NCBI GenBank assembly: GCA_903895195.1
Contig: CAITSZ010000005.1
Coordinates: 174,941-238,940 of the forward strand
Direction: 5' to 3'
Source of the DNA: an uncultured Chlorobiaceae bacterium
Lineage (GTDB): Bacteria > Bacteroidota > Chlorobiia > Chlorobiales > Chlorobiaceae
DNA length: 64,000 nt
Both the position numbers and the translations under genes were made by a program. Below the pieces are notes generated by a model. It was not told where the DNA came from. It worked only from the letters and a program-made list of their open reading frames with translations, and did not search any database. Shown here piece by piece: positions 27,226 to 36,121 of this stretch (position 1 is the first letter of the stretch; each line of letters begins with the position of its first letter).

Positions 27226-27450
27226 TTATTCCCTCACCTTACCCTCATTATCATTGAGATGGCTCTCAATAACCTCATAATCCGCCTCCTCAATCCGCCT
27301 CCCCCGAGATCCCGAACCCGACGGATTTCCAGAACCCCTCGGCCCCTCACCCCCCTTAAAAAAACGCACACCAACCCTCAAAACCCGAAACACCATCCGC
27401 GTCACCAGAAAGAAAACAACAAAAAGTAAAATATATTTCACCATAGCCAT
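27226..27450 (-). CDS. Small membrane protein, DUF4834-like
   Basis: A 74-aa protein (or 72 aa from the second Met). One membrane helix (MVKYILLFVVFFLVTRMVFRV) is followed by a Gly/Ser/Pro/Arg linker and an acidic end (IEEADYEVIESHLNDNEG). This layout resembles the small DUF4834 proteins of Bacteroidetes and Chlorobi, which end in a similar EADYE(V/I)I stretch. Function unknown. It lies upstream of rimP on the same strand, between a repeat cluster and the terminator hairpin. Confidence 0.6.
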   Translation of the reverse strand: MAMVKYILLFVVFFLVTRMVFRVLRVGVRFFKGGEGPRGSGNPSGSGSRGRRIEEADYEVIESHLNDNEGKVRE

Positions 27451-27471
27451 AGTACGTTATCACCAGATAAT

Positions 27472-27661
27472 CAGTCGGCAGTGGGCAGTTGGCAGTCGGC
27501 AAGTAAAACTCCAACTAGGGGACGTTATTCTTATCATACAGTTACCCAACAAAACCTCCCGAACTAATCACTTTCCTTCTCCGCCAACCCCCGAATACTC
27601 AGCACTGAGCACTCAGCACTTTTTTTTCCCCTTTTCCCTGCTGACTGCCCACTGCCAACTA
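27472..27661. repeat. Composite heptamer repeat cluster 1
   Basis: Plus-strand GGCAGT(T/G/C)-type units at 27472-27503 are followed by the 29-bp motif, then ACTCAGCACTGAGCACTCAG units (27597-27620) and a last CTGCCCACTGCCAACT block ending at 27661. The last block starts exactly at the stop codon of the glutaredoxin-like gene. The outer blocks are in opposite orientation. Confidence 0.85.
27516..27544 (+). repeat. 29-bp dispersed motif, copy 1
   Basis: Begins TAGGGGACGTTATTC and ends TTATCATACAGTTA. Four other copies are found at 33939, 53984, 54545 and (inverted) 57640. It sits inside repeat cluster 1. Confidence 0.8.
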
Positions 27662-27910
27662 CTCAATACTGAGTAGAGCAAGCAGCCTTCCCTCATTCAC
27701 CCTGTACTTGAAAGCCTGCACTCCATCGACAAAAATAACGGGTATTTTAAGCCCAAACTCTGCAAGCAGTTCCGGCTTACCGGAAATGTCAATTTTTTCC
27801 AGATCGAACGGTACAAAAGCATCAACCTTGTGCAGCACTTCCATAGCCTCATCACACAGGCAGCAATCCGCTTTACCATACAGCGTCACCTTATGCCGTT
27901 GGACAGTCAT
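27659..27910 (-). CDS. Glutaredoxin-like protein
   Basis: An 83-aa thioredoxin-fold protein. The strand VTLYGKADCCLC carries a C-x-x-C pair (Cys16 and Cys19), followed by a helix and the cis-proline strand KIPVIFVDGVQAF. It is of the short YruB/DUF836 kind, likely a thiol-disulfide exchanger, with substrate unknown. The start ATG overlaps the hisS stop region (both at 27910). The stop codon at 27659 abuts repeat cluster 1. Confidence 0.85.
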   Translation of the reverse strand: MTVQRHKVTLYGKADCCLCDEAMEVLHKVDAFVPFDLEKIDISGKPELLAEFGLKIPVIFVDGVQAFKYRVNEGRLLALLSIE

Positions 27911-29199
27911 TATTGCTGCAACTCCTTAGCCGCCGGTTCACTCAAAAATTCAATCACCGCTTCCAGGGAGAGCGTCGTCTGCTCAGAGGTAACAAGATTC
28001 TTCAACGAATACAACCCGGTCTCAACTTCAGTCGCCCCGATAAAAAGCGCATAAGAGGCCCGTATCCTGTTCGCCTCCCTCATCTGCGCCTTCATACTCC
28101 TTGCCGCAAGATCTATTTCCGTCATTATACCAGCCTTACGCAACCGGAAAGCGATCTGCAAGCCATGATCTCCAAGTTCCAGGGTTTGCACAACCACATA
28201 TACAAGCGGACCGCGATAATCAAGAGCAGCAAAAAGCCCCTGTTTTTCCATGGTGATCAGAAGCCTCTCCATGCCGACAGCAAAACCAGAAGCAGGCACA
28301 TCCGAAGAGCTGCCGAACTCCCTGGCAAGGCCATCATACCTTCCGCCACCACCAATTGCATCCTGAGCGCCAAGCTCTGAACTGGTCACCTCAAAAGCTG
28401 TGTTGCAATAATAGTCAAGTCCCCGCACAAGCCTGTGATCGATTTCATAAGCGATTCCGCGCTCTCGAAGGTAAAAAAGCACCTTTTCAAAATCCTCAAC
28501 AGAAGACGAGGTAAGATAATCGTACAGCTTCGGAGCTCCGGCAACCAGTTCCTGCATATCAGGATTTTTCGAATCAAGAATCCTTAGCGGATTTTTTTCA
28601 AGCCTCTCTTTTGACGCCTCATCCAGCACTGCGTGAAAAGGCGCAAAATAACCCTGCAAAGCCTCCCTATAGCGCAACCTCTCTTCCGAACCGCCAAGAG
28701 TATTAACCCTCAGCTTCAAACCACGAACACCAAGCGACTCAAAAACCTGCATCATCAGCGTTATAACATCTGCCACAGCCGCGGGCGTAGAAACCCCTAT
28801 CAGCTCCGCCCCGAACTGCGAAAACTGCCGCTGCCTGCCTGCCTGAGGCCTCTCCTTCCGAAACAGCTCACTTATATAATAAAGCTTGTGCACAGGAGCC
28901 ATCGACAGAAGATTTTTCTGAAGCGCCGCCCGCATCACACCCGCAGTCATCTCCGGACGCAGGGTCAGAGAGCGCCCAGCCGGATCAGGCAGAAACGTAA
29001 ACATCTCCTTTCCAACAATATCCGTCGTCGCCCCGATGCCTCTCTGAAAAAGCTCTGTATACTCAAAAACCGGCGTACGTATCTCACTGAACCCGAACAG
29101 GGCCGCAAGAGAGTGCACAACTCCTTCAACATATTTCCACCGGGCAACCTCTTCAGGAAAAATATCCCTCGTACCCTTAACTGCCTGATACTGCGACAT
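27910..29199 (-). CDS. hisS: Histidine--tRNA ligase
   Basis: A 429-aa class II synthetase. Motif 1 is near the N-terminus ([20 protein letters not shown]), motif 2 [18 protein letters not shown] near 115-132, the histidine loop [12 protein letters not shown], then [13 protein letters not shown] and motif 3 [12 protein letters not shown]-terminal anticodon-binding domain ([20 protein letters not shown]) completes it. The glutaredoxin-like gene overlaps its stop by one base. Confidence 0.97.
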   Translation of the reverse strand: MSQYQAVKGTRDIFPEEVARWKYVEGVVHSLAALFGFSEIRTPVFEYTELFQRGIGATTDIVGKEMFTFLPDPAGRSLTLRPEMTAGVMRAALQKNLLSMAPVHKLYYISELFRKERPQAGRQRQFSQFGAELIGVSTPAAVADVITLMMQVFESLGVRGLKLRVNTLGGSEERLRYREALQGYFAPFHAVLDEASKERLEKNPLRILDSKNPDMQELVAGAPKLYDYLTSSSVEDFEKVLFYLRERGIAYEIDHRLVRGLDYYCNTAFEVTSSELGAQDAIGGGGRYDGLAREFGSSSDVPASGFAVGMERLLITMEKQGLFAALDYRGPLVYVVVQTLELGDHGLQIAFRLRKAGIMTEIDLAARSMKAQMREANRIRASYALFIGATEVETGLYSLKNLVTSEQTTLSLEAVIEFLSEPAAKELQQ

Positions 29200-29226
29200 A
29201 CAATAAAAATCCTCTAAGTAACAAAT

Positions 29227-29697
29227 TTATATCTGGGGCAAATCCTTTTCCCCTTCCCTGAAAAGCTCAATGACTTCGGCTGGCGAAGCTGAAAGAAGCA
29301 GACGCTGACGAAAATCCTCCCGACCTGCAAGCTTGGTAATCCTGCCGAGAAGCTTCAAATGTTCCGCAAGCATATCTTCCGGAGTGGCAAGCAGAAAAAC
29401 AAGACGAACAGGCTCCTCGTCAATAGAATCAAAATCCATAGCACTGCCGAGCGTTGCAAAAGCAAGAACCGGCTGACAGACCCCAGCAGTTTTGGCATGA
29501 GGCAGAGCTATACTCTTTCCGATCCCCGTCGACATCTCCTGCTCACGATGAAGCACATCCTCCCGAAGCTTGCCGATATCCTTCACCCCCTCATGATGTT
29601 CAACAAGAGAAAGCATTTTTTCAATGACCTGACTCTTCTGCTTCAGATCAAGATTCAGCACAACATATTGCTCAGTAAGAAGCCCCTGAATATCCAT
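29227..29697 (-). CDS. PTS IIA-type protein (PtsN/fructose class)
   Basis: A 156-aa EIIA domain with the phosphorylated His67 in STGIGKSIALPHAKT. The core VFLLATPEDMLAEHLKLLG is typical. No EIIB or EIIC is adjacent, so a regulatory (PtsN-like) role is more likely than sugar uptake. It is 27 bases upstream of hisS on the same strand. Confidence 0.88.
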   Translation of the reverse strand: MDIQGLLTEQYVVLNLDLKQKSQVIEKMLSLVEHHEGVKDIGKLREDVLHREQEMSTGIGKSIALPHAKTAGVCQPVLAFATLGSAMDFDSIDEEPVRLVFLLATPEDMLAEHLKLLGRITKLAGREDFRQRLLLSASPAEVIELFREGEKDLPQI

Positions 29698-29730
29698 TAT
29701 TTCATAAAAATAATTAACCAGCTAAAACCC

Positions 29731-29813
29731 CACCGCCAACTGCCAACTCTCTTTCTTCCCTGCCAACTGCCAACTGATTTCTTTCTTCACTCAGCACTCC
29801 GTACTTTCTTTAA
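29731..29813. repeat. Composite heptamer repeat cluster 2
   Basis: CCGCCAACTGCCAACT, then TGCCAACTGCCAACTGATT, then CACTCAGCACTCCGTAC. Read on the minus strand it starts within a few bases of the cdsA stop codon (29810) and runs toward the PTS IIA gene. Confidence 0.8.
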
Positions 29814-30628
29814 CCTTTCGCAATAAGATAAATAAACGGCGACACAAACATAATTGTATCAAACCGGTCGAGCACCCCGCCATGCCCGGGAATCAACGCG
29901 GAAGAATCCTTAACACCCGCATCTCTCTTAAACATCGACTCTATCAAATCACCCGCCGGACTCGCCACTCCAATCAGCAACCCTGTCAACAAAGCCGTCA
30001 TTAAAGGCAGCTGAGGCACAAAACTCCCACACACAATCGATGCCACAACACTTCCCGCAAGCCCTGACAAAAAACCCTCCCATGTTTTATGGGGACTCAG
30101 GCGCTCAAACAATTTCCGATGGATAAACCTTCCACCGAGCGTACTCCCTCCGAAATAGGCAAAAATATCAGCCGCCCAGACACAAAAAAACATCAGAAAC
30201 ACAAGAATTTCCCCTTTTTCAGCTCCAGATCCAAGTCGAAGACGCAACAGCGAACCAAAAGAAAGATTAACATAGAGCAACCCGGGCAGCATAGCTCCCA
30301 GATTCAGCAGTGGAGAGCCATCCTTCAAAAAGAGCTCCATAACCAGCAAAGCGAGCACTACGGCAAGCAAAAGCTCCCAGAACTCCGCGAACTGCAGATA
30401 AAAGTTCACCTGAAAAAGCAGCGTTATCCCCAGCACAATCCATAGTGCCGGAGGATGAGCCTTATGGCTGGCAAGACGATGAAACTCAAAAACAGCCACA
30501 AGAGCCAGCAGGGCAAAAAAACAAAAAAACCAGACCCCGCCAACCTTAACCAAAGAGAGCAGAAAGGGAATACCAACAAGAGCCACAACAACCCTCTGCA
30601 ACAAATTAACGCTCAAAAACTTACCCAT
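29810..30628 (-). CDS. cdsA: Phosphatidate cytidylyltransferase
   Basis: A 272-aa polytopic membrane enzyme making CDP-diacylglycerol from phosphatidate and CTP. The C-terminal signature SPAGDLIESMFKRDAGVKDS followed by GHGGVLDRFDTIMF is complete. Six to eight hydrophobic helices precede it (for example VVVALVGIPFLLSLV and LLLAVVLALLVMELFL). The stop codon is directly followed by a heptamer repeat block. Confidence 0.95.
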   Translation of the reverse strand: MGKFLSVNLLQRVVVALVGIPFLLSLVKVGGVWFFCFFALLALVAVFEFHRLASHKAHPPALWIVLGITLLFQVNFYLQFAEFWELLLAVVLALLVMELFLKDGSPLLNLGAMLPGLLYVNLSFGSLLRLRLGSGAEKGEILVFLMFFCVWAADIFAYFGGSTLGGRFIHRKLFERLSPHKTWEGFLSGLAGSVVASIVCGSFVPQLPLMTALLTGLLIGVASPAGDLIESMFKRDAGVKDSSALIPGHGGVLDRFDTIMFVSPFIYLIAKG

Positions 30629-30654
30629 ACCTTTACTGTTAAGGCTTCATTAGC

Positions 30655-31599
30655 TCAATTGTCACCTTTCGGAGAAAATTCACGGGAAAACCGCCGGATT
30701 ACCATCAAAAACAGCACAACACTTACAGCAACTATCATCCACCACCACAGCGCACCAAGCAGAAATTCCGGCTGAACCTGCCCGACCAGGCTCCCTCGCT
30801 GCGTAAACAAAAGAAGAAGGAGAGCCGCAAAATTATTCACAAAATGAACAGCAAACGGCACAGCCAAGCTACCTGTTTTACTGTAAATATAGCCAATATA
30901 CCACCCCAGCAAAGCCAGGGGAACAAGATTTGCCGCACTCAGATGAAAAAAAGCAAACACGCAGCCAGTCAAGAGCACCGCGCCGCCCGACCCCAGAGAG
31001 CTGCTGTAATTCTGCTGAACATAACCCCTGAACAGCAGCTCCTCGCACACTGCAGGAATAAAAGCAAAAACTAACGCAACTGTCACAAACTCCGGTACCG
31101 AACGCACCAGAGCAAGCTCACTGATGAACACCTCCATCGTATCACGCTGACGGACAACTTCCGACCCCGCAGCACCAAGTGCCCGCCAGAGATACAAATC
31201 CTGAAAAGCAGTAATAGTATAAAGCAGCGGCTGAAGCAGAAAAACCCCTCCGACCGCCAAAGCAGCAGCCCCGATAGAAAAATCCCTTCCTATCCCTAAA
31301 AAAGACAGACTCTGCGCTGAAAATGGATTTTTTCTCCCCGTATGCCATCCCGCAAGAAGAAGAACAGGCAGAGCCAGCACAACAATCTGCCCCAGAGCCT
31401 GAATAAGGCGAAGAGAAGGAAGCATGCCGCGCTCAATATGCAGCAGGGAAGCACCCGCCTCTCCACCGCCCGTGACAAGAGAAAAAAGCAAAACTCCTGC
31501 AATCGGGTAAAGCAGCATAACGCCTATTAAAAAAAGCGTATTGGCCCAAAAAGAGAGTCGCCTGGCAGCAAAAAGATCAGAAGAAAAAAAAGCCTGCAT
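30655..31599 (-). CDS. CPBP family intramembrane metalloprotease
   Basis: A 314-aa polytopic membrane protein with the three CPBP (Abi) motifs: CEELLFRGYVQQ near 185-196, FAFFHLSAANL near 220-230 and HFVNNFAALL near 255-264. These supply the glutamates and histidines of the presumed active site. Substrate unknown. The gene is 26 bases upstream of cdsA on the same strand and diverges from the glycan island. Confidence 0.9.
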   Translation of the reverse strand: MQAFFSSDLFAARRLSFWANTLFLIGVMLLYPIAGVLLFSLVTGGGEAGASLLHIERGMLPSLRLIQALGQIVVLALPVLLLAGWHTGRKNPFSAQSLSFLGIGRDFSIGAAALAVGGVFLLQPLLYTITAFQDLYLWRALGAAGSEVVRQRDTMEVFISELALVRSVPEFVTVALVFAFIPAVCEELLFRGYVQQNYSSSLGSGGAVLLTGCVFAFFHLSAANLVPLALLGWYIGYIYSKTGSLAVPFAVHFVNNFAALLLLLFTQRGSLVGQVQPEFLLGALWWWMIVAVSVVLFLMVIRRFSREFSPKGDN

Positions 31600-31699
31600 T
31601 GCTTATATATCGGTTACAAAGAATATGGCGGAATGTGATACTTTACCATTTTACACTCTGACACATGAACACTCAGGCTCTACCAACGTCACAACAGTC

Positions 31700-32785
31700 A
31701 TGAACTTCCTTTTTCTCAACTCATCACGAAGCAAATGGGGTGGCGGTAATGAAAAATCAATACTTCTCGCCACAAAAGCACTCCACGCACACAACTCTGT
31801 ACTGGCTTACCGCAGTGAGACGGTAGGAACTCATTTCAGTACTACAAAATACAAACTGCCGTTTCTTAATGAAGCTGATTTCTATACGATTACGAAACTC
31901 ATCGCAATTGTAAAAAAACACAAGATTGATGTCATGATACCTTCCATGCGTAAAGATTACGCAATAGCCGGCATCGTCAGCAGAATATGCGGCATAAAAA
32001 ATGTGTTGTGGCTCGGTACCACGCTCGACTTGAAAAACAAGTGGATATACAACCTTGTCTTCAATATAATGGCCGACGGAATAATCGTCAACGCAAAGAA
32101 AATCAAGGATACGCTTCTCCACTCTGACTTTATGCGCAAAGAGCGCATCAAGGTGATATACTACGGTTTAGACCCCGAATTTATCGACCGGCAATCAAAA
32201 GAAGAGATCACTAAACCATTTCAGTTTTTGGTAACTGCAATGGGAAGAGTCGAACCAAACAAAGGATTCGACTTCCTCATCAGAAGTTTTGCACGCTTTC
32301 TTTCCCTCACCTCCGCCACCGATGCCGGAGTTATAATCATGGGTCACGGCCCGCAGCTTGAAGAGTACCGCACACTGGCACAAACCCTTGGAATTGCCGA
32401 CCGAATCATCTTCACAGGCTTCACGGCAAATCCCTATCCCTGGCTGAAGCAAAGCGATCTGTTCGCCCTTACCTCAATCATCGAAGGACTTTCCATTGCC
32501 CTGCTTGAAGCCATGTATCTCGGCACCGCACCAGTCAGCACCTATGCAGGAGGCGTCGAAGAGGTAATCACCAATGGAAAAAACGGTTATCTCCTCCAGT
32601 ATGGTGATGAACAGAAGCTTGCAGAACTGCTCGTTACCCTCTACCGGAACTCCGGCTTGAGAACATCAATTGCCGAAGAAGCCCGGCGCACCATTACACC
32701 TATGTTCTCACTCAGCAAACTTCAGGATGAGATTATCAATTTTTGTCACTCCCTCAGCAACCCGACTCAAACCCCAGGGGCATGA
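31700..32785 (+). CDS. Glycosyltransferase, GT4/GT-B type
   Basis: A protein of about 361 aa beginning MNFLFLNSSRSKWGGGNEKS. It has the N-terminal donor/acceptor domain and the C-terminal GT4 signature (VTAMGRVEPNKGFDFLI, MGHGPQLEEYR, FTGFTANPYPWLKQSDLFAL, SIIEGLSIALLEAMYLGTAPV). The frame is open to 31541, but the ATG at 31700 fits the family start and avoids overlap with the CPBP gene. It is the first gene of the glycan island and overlaps the next gene by 4 bases (ATGA). Confidence 0.88.
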   Translation: MNFLFLNSSRSKWGGGNEKSILLATKALHAHNSVLAYRSETVGTHFSTTKYKLPFLNEADFYTITKLIAIVKKHKIDVMIPSMRKDYAIAGIVSRICGIKNVLWLGTTLDLKNKWIYNLVFNIMADGIIVNAKKIKDTLLHSDFMRKERIKVIYYGLDPEFIDRQSKEEITKPFQFLVTAMGRVEPNKGFDFLIRSFARFLSLTSATDAGVIIMGHGPQLEEYRTLAQTLGIADRIIFTGFTANPYPWLKQSDLFALTSIIEGLSIALLEAMYLGTAPVSTYAGGVEEVITNGKNGYLLQYGDEQKLAELLVTLYRNSGLRTSIAEEARRTITPMFSLSKLQDEIINFCHSLSNPTQTPGA

Positions 32786-33840
32786 ACCCGAATAAAAAGG
32801 ATCACACAGCATTCCGTGAACGACTGGCAAAAACCCTCCAGCTCTTCGCAAAACGCCGCCAATCAACGCTGCAGATAGAAAAAAAGCCCGACAGCATCGT
32901 CATTCTCGCCCGAGAGTGCTACGGCGACTGCATAATGCTCACCCCCCTTATCGGCACCCTCCGCAGAGAGTACCCCGATCTCTCCATTGTAATCATCGCC
33001 TTCAGCCGCATCATCTTCAACTTTTTCAGTGCCGACCCAAACGTCACAGCAGTCTACCATGCCAAAAGAGACATGAAGCGCTACGTCAAAGAGATCCTGA
33101 CCAAAAAATTTGACATCCTCTTCAACCCCAAAGACCACCCCTCCACCCATTTTCTTATCCAGTCGCAGCTCATCAACGCCCGCCACAAAGTAGGGCACTT
33201 CAACCCATACCACGAAGGCCTCTTCGACCACCTCATCACCATGAGCCCCGATACACACGAATCCGAAAAAAACCTATCCGTCCTTCAGCTCATCAACCAG
33301 GCCGCCCTCAAAAACCCCTGCAAACCATATCTGCCGCCAATGCCGGTATCCCCCGAAACCGCCGCCTTCCTCGAAACCATCCCCTCCGGCCGCTATATAG
33401 CCATCAACATCAGTGCCGGCCACACAGGCGGACGCCGCACCACCGGGCAATGGAACCGGCTTATCCAGGACTTCCCTTGCGAAACCTTCATCATCCTCTC
33501 AGCCCCCGCCGAACTCGCCCAAAAACGCCAGATCGAAGAGCCCCACCCCAACGTCCTCGCATCCCCATCAACCCGCAACATCTACGAAGTAGGCGAAATA
33601 GTCAAAAAGCTCAAACTCCTCGTCACCCCCGACACCTCCCTCGTCCACATAGCCGCCTGCTACAACACCCCCATCCTCGCCCTCTACCGCAAACGCCTCG
33701 CCGACCGAACCCAATTCGCCCCCCTCAGCACCCAGCAGCAAATCATAATCTCCCCCACCCCCGACGTCATCGACATCGACCCCGCCCAGGTAACCACCGC
33801 CCTCAGCGAAATGCTGACAGTGCTGAGTACCCAGTGCTGA
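32782..33840 (+). CDS. Glycosyltransferase family 9 (heptosyltransferase-like)
   Basis: A protein of about 352 aa with the GT9 fold: ILARECYGDCIMLTPLIGTLRR at the N-terminus, NISAGHTGGRRTTGQWNRLI in the middle, and VTPDTSLVHIAACYNTPILALY near the end. GT9 enzymes add heptose to LPS cores. The first domain lacks the usual basic donor-binding run, so the sugar is uncertain. The start ATG at 32782 has AGGGG just before it. The last residues (LTVLSTQC) and the stop come from a GTGCTGA repeat. Codon third positions are very C-rich. Confidence 0.82.
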   Translation: MNPNKKDHTAFRERLAKTLQLFAKRRQSTLQIEKKPDSIVILARECYGDCIMLTPLIGTLRREYPDLSIVIIAFSRIIFNFFSADPNVTAVYHAKRDMKRYVKEILTKKFDILFNPKDHPSTHFLIQSQLINARHKVGHFNPYHEGLFDHLITMSPDTHESEKNLSVLQLINQAALKNPCKPYLPPMPVSPETAAFLETIPSGRYIAINISAGHTGGRRTTGQWNRLIQDFPCETFIILSAPAELAQKRQIEEPHPNVLASPSTRNIYEVGEIVKKLKLLVTPDTSLVHIAACYNTPILALYRKRLADRTQFAPLSTQQQIIISPTPDVIDIDPAQVTTALSEMLTVLSTQC

Positions 33841-34053
33841 GTGCTGAGTGCTGAGTACCCAGTGCTGAGTGCTGAGTGCTGAGTGAAATCAGTTGGCAGT
33901 AGGCAGTTGGCAGTTGGCAAGCCGCGGACACTGCAATTTAGGAGACGATATTTTTATCGTACACTTACCCAAACAATCTTCCCTCACCACTCTTTCTTGC
34001 CTGCCAACTGCCAACTCTCTCCTCTTCACTCAGCACTCAGCACTCTTTCTTCC
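33817..34053. repeat. Composite heptamer repeat cluster 3
   Basis: Plus-strand GTGCTGAGTGCTGAGT arrays (33817-33884) and GGCAGTTGGCAGTTGGCA (33893-33919), then the 29-bp motif, then the same two kinds of block in reverse: TGCCAACTGCCAACT (34001-34015) and CACTCAGCACTCAGCACT (34027-34044). The whole cluster is an imperfect inverted structure that fills the gap between the GT9 and flippase genes. Confidence 0.9.
33939..33967 (+). repeat. 29-bp dispersed motif, copy 2
   Basis: A diverged copy beginning TAGGAGACGATATTT and ending TTATCGTACACTTA, lying between the two halves of repeat cluster 3. Confidence 0.7.
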
Positions 34054-34124
34054 TCGCCAACTTATTATTCTGATTTATACGTTATATTGCGGTTCACGAT
34101 AAATAAAACACGATCAGGGAGTAT

Positions 34125-36083
34125 ATGAAGTTCAAGATATTATTGAGAATGCTGCGGTACATGGCCCCATCAAAGGGCAACATCATTCTTGTCGTCGTTG
34201 TAAGCCTGTTGACCTCGCTCCTTAGCGTTGTATCCATCTACTCCATCCTGCCTCTTTTGAACGCAGTTTTTTCGTCAGCACCTGCTGCAGCGCCTCAAAC
34301 CTCAGGAGCACAAACGCTTCAGGCTCCCAATAAAACCACTCAGCTGAGCACTGACGCCAAACCATCCACTCCTGCTCAACAAGCGCTTCCGCTTTCAAAA
34401 ACAACCACCAGCGCCGAAAAGGTAAAAAACTGGGCACTACTTGAATTTCAGCAGATGTTCGCAGCACCGACCAAACAACTCGCGCTGCTCAAAATCTGCT
34501 TCTTCCTGATTTTCGCATTTGCCCTGAAAAATATTTTCATATACCTCAACGGCCAGATTATTTTCCGGATACAGACCAAAACAACAAAAAAGCTGAGGGA
34601 CGAAGTATTTCACAGCATCATCGAAATGCATCTCGATTACTTCAACAAAAACCGGGTTGGCAACCTGATGAACTACGTCTATAATGACGTAGAAAACGTC
34701 AACAACAGCATCAGCTCAACTTTTGTCAATTTTCTGCAGAACCCCTTTTCCATCTTTGTGTATATGGGGGTACTGCTCGCCCTCAGCTGGAAACTGACCG
34801 CTTTTGCCGCAGTCACATCACTGTCGATTTTTTATGTCATCAACTTTATGGGCCGGAATATCAAAGGCCTTGCTCATAGCTTCCAGACTAAAATGGGCGA
34901 CATGAACTCCGTTCTGCAGGAAAAATTCAACGGCATTAAAGTTATCAAGTCAACCGCCTATGAAGGGATTGAAGTCGCAAAGTTCATGTCATTCACCAAC
35001 GACTTCAGGCAGTTGAGCATAAAAATGTCAAGGATTCGCAATATTCTCAGCCCCTTGAACGAAACACTCCTGATAGCAGCTATCGCCATGGTACTCTGGT
35101 TCGGAGGCCTTCAGGTATTCGATGGTGTCATGACAGCCAATGAACTGCTCGTCTTTGCCTTTACCCTCTACTCCACCATGGGCCCATTCAAAACGCTGGG
35201 CGATGGAAATTTATCGGTTCAGATAGGAATGATCTCGGTTGAACGCCTCTTTGAAGTGCTCGATACAAACACCAATGTCATCAATGGAACCAAACCCATT
35301 AAAAGCTTCTCAAAAAGTATCGTCTTTGAAGATGTATGTTTTAAATACAACAAGGACCCTGAAGCCGCAAATGTGCTCAACCATGTCTCCTTCGAAATTA
35401 AAAAGGGAGAAATGGTCGCTCTTATCGGCCAGTCAGGTTCAGGAAAGTCTACAGCCGTTGACCTCCTGCTCCGCTTTTATGATGTCGACTCAGGCCGCAT
35501 CACCATCGACGGGACTGACATAAAAGAATTCGACTACAAACAGCTCCGCAAGATGATCGGAATTGTGAGTCAGGAAGTGATACTCTTCAATGACAGTATC
35601 GAACAGAATATTGCCTATGGAGTCCACGATGAAATCAACCATGAACGCATAGAGCAAGCCGCCAAACTGGCAAATGCACACGAATTTATTCAAGAGAAGC
35701 CTGAGCAATATCATACCCTCATCGGCGACCGCGGACTCCAGCTTTCAGGTGGCCAGCGACAGCGTATTGCCATAGCCCGGGCAATGGTCAAAAACCCCGA
35801 ACTCCTTATCTTCGACGAAGCGACCAGCGCCCTGGACAACGAATCCGAAAAAATAGTGCAGCAGGCAATCGACAACGCCATGGAAAACAGAACCGCCCTG
35901 GTTGTTGCTCACCGACTCTCCACCATAAAAAATGCCGACAAGATCATCGTAATGGAACGCGGCAATGTTATGGAAGCTGGCAACCACAAAGAGCTTATCG
36001 AAAAAAATGGCGTCTATAAAATGCTCTACGACATCCAGTTTGCAGTCAAACCTTCAGCGCCTGAAACACTGCTGACTGCCTGA
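34125..36083 (+). CDS. msbA: MsbA-type lipid A/glycolipid ABC flippase
   Basis: A 652-aa ABC half-transporter with six membrane helices and a C-terminal ATPase: Walker A GQSGSGKST near 440, signature LSGGQRQRIAIARAM near 540, Walker B LLIFDEATSALD near 562 and VVAHRLST. It is about 70 residues longer than typical MsbA because of a low-complexity insert (about residues 50-95, rich in Ala, Pro, Thr, Gln, Ser) between the first two helices, on the periplasmic side. The ribosome site is AGGGAG. Placed at the head of an LPS glycosyltransferase cluster, a lipid A or lipid-linked glycan flippase is the most likely role. Confidence 0.85.
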   Translation: MKFKILLRMLRYMAPSKGNIILVVVVSLLTSLLSVVSIYSILPLLNAVFSSAPAAAPQTSGAQTLQAPNKTTQLSTDAKPSTPAQQALPLSKTTTSAEKVKNWALLEFQQMFAAPTKQLALLKICFFLIFAFALKNIFIYLNGQIIFRIQTKTTKKLRDEVFHSIIEMHLDYFNKNRVGNLMNYVYNDVENVNNSISSTFVNFLQNPFSIFVYMGVLLALSWKLTAFAAVTSLSIFYVINFMGRNIKGLAHSFQTKMGDMNSVLQEKFNGIKVIKSTAYEGIEVAKFMSFTNDFRQLSIKMSRIRNILSPLNETLLIAAIAMVLWFGGLQVFDGVMTANELLVFAFTLYSTMGPFKTLGDGNLSVQIGMISVERLFEVLDTNTNVINGTKPIKSFSKSIVFEDVCFKYNKDPEAANVLNHVSFEIKKGEMVALIGQSGSGKSTAVDLLLRFYDVDSGRITIDGTDIKEFDYKQLRKMIGIVSQEVILFNDSIEQNIAYGVHDEINHERIEQAAKLANAHEFIQEKPEQYHTLIGDRGLQLSGGQRQRIAIARAMVKNPELLIFDEATSALDNESEKIVQQAIDNAMENRTALVVAHRLSTIKNADKIIVMERGNVMEAGNHKELIEKNGVYKMLYDIQFAVKPSAPETLLTA

Positions 36084-36121
36084 CCCTTTTTGACCCAACA
36101 AACCCGGGCATATACTGAGTC

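Noticed and set aside
27472..27661. CRISPR array
   Set aside because: Repeats are 7-mers without unique spacers of uniform length, and no cas genes are present.
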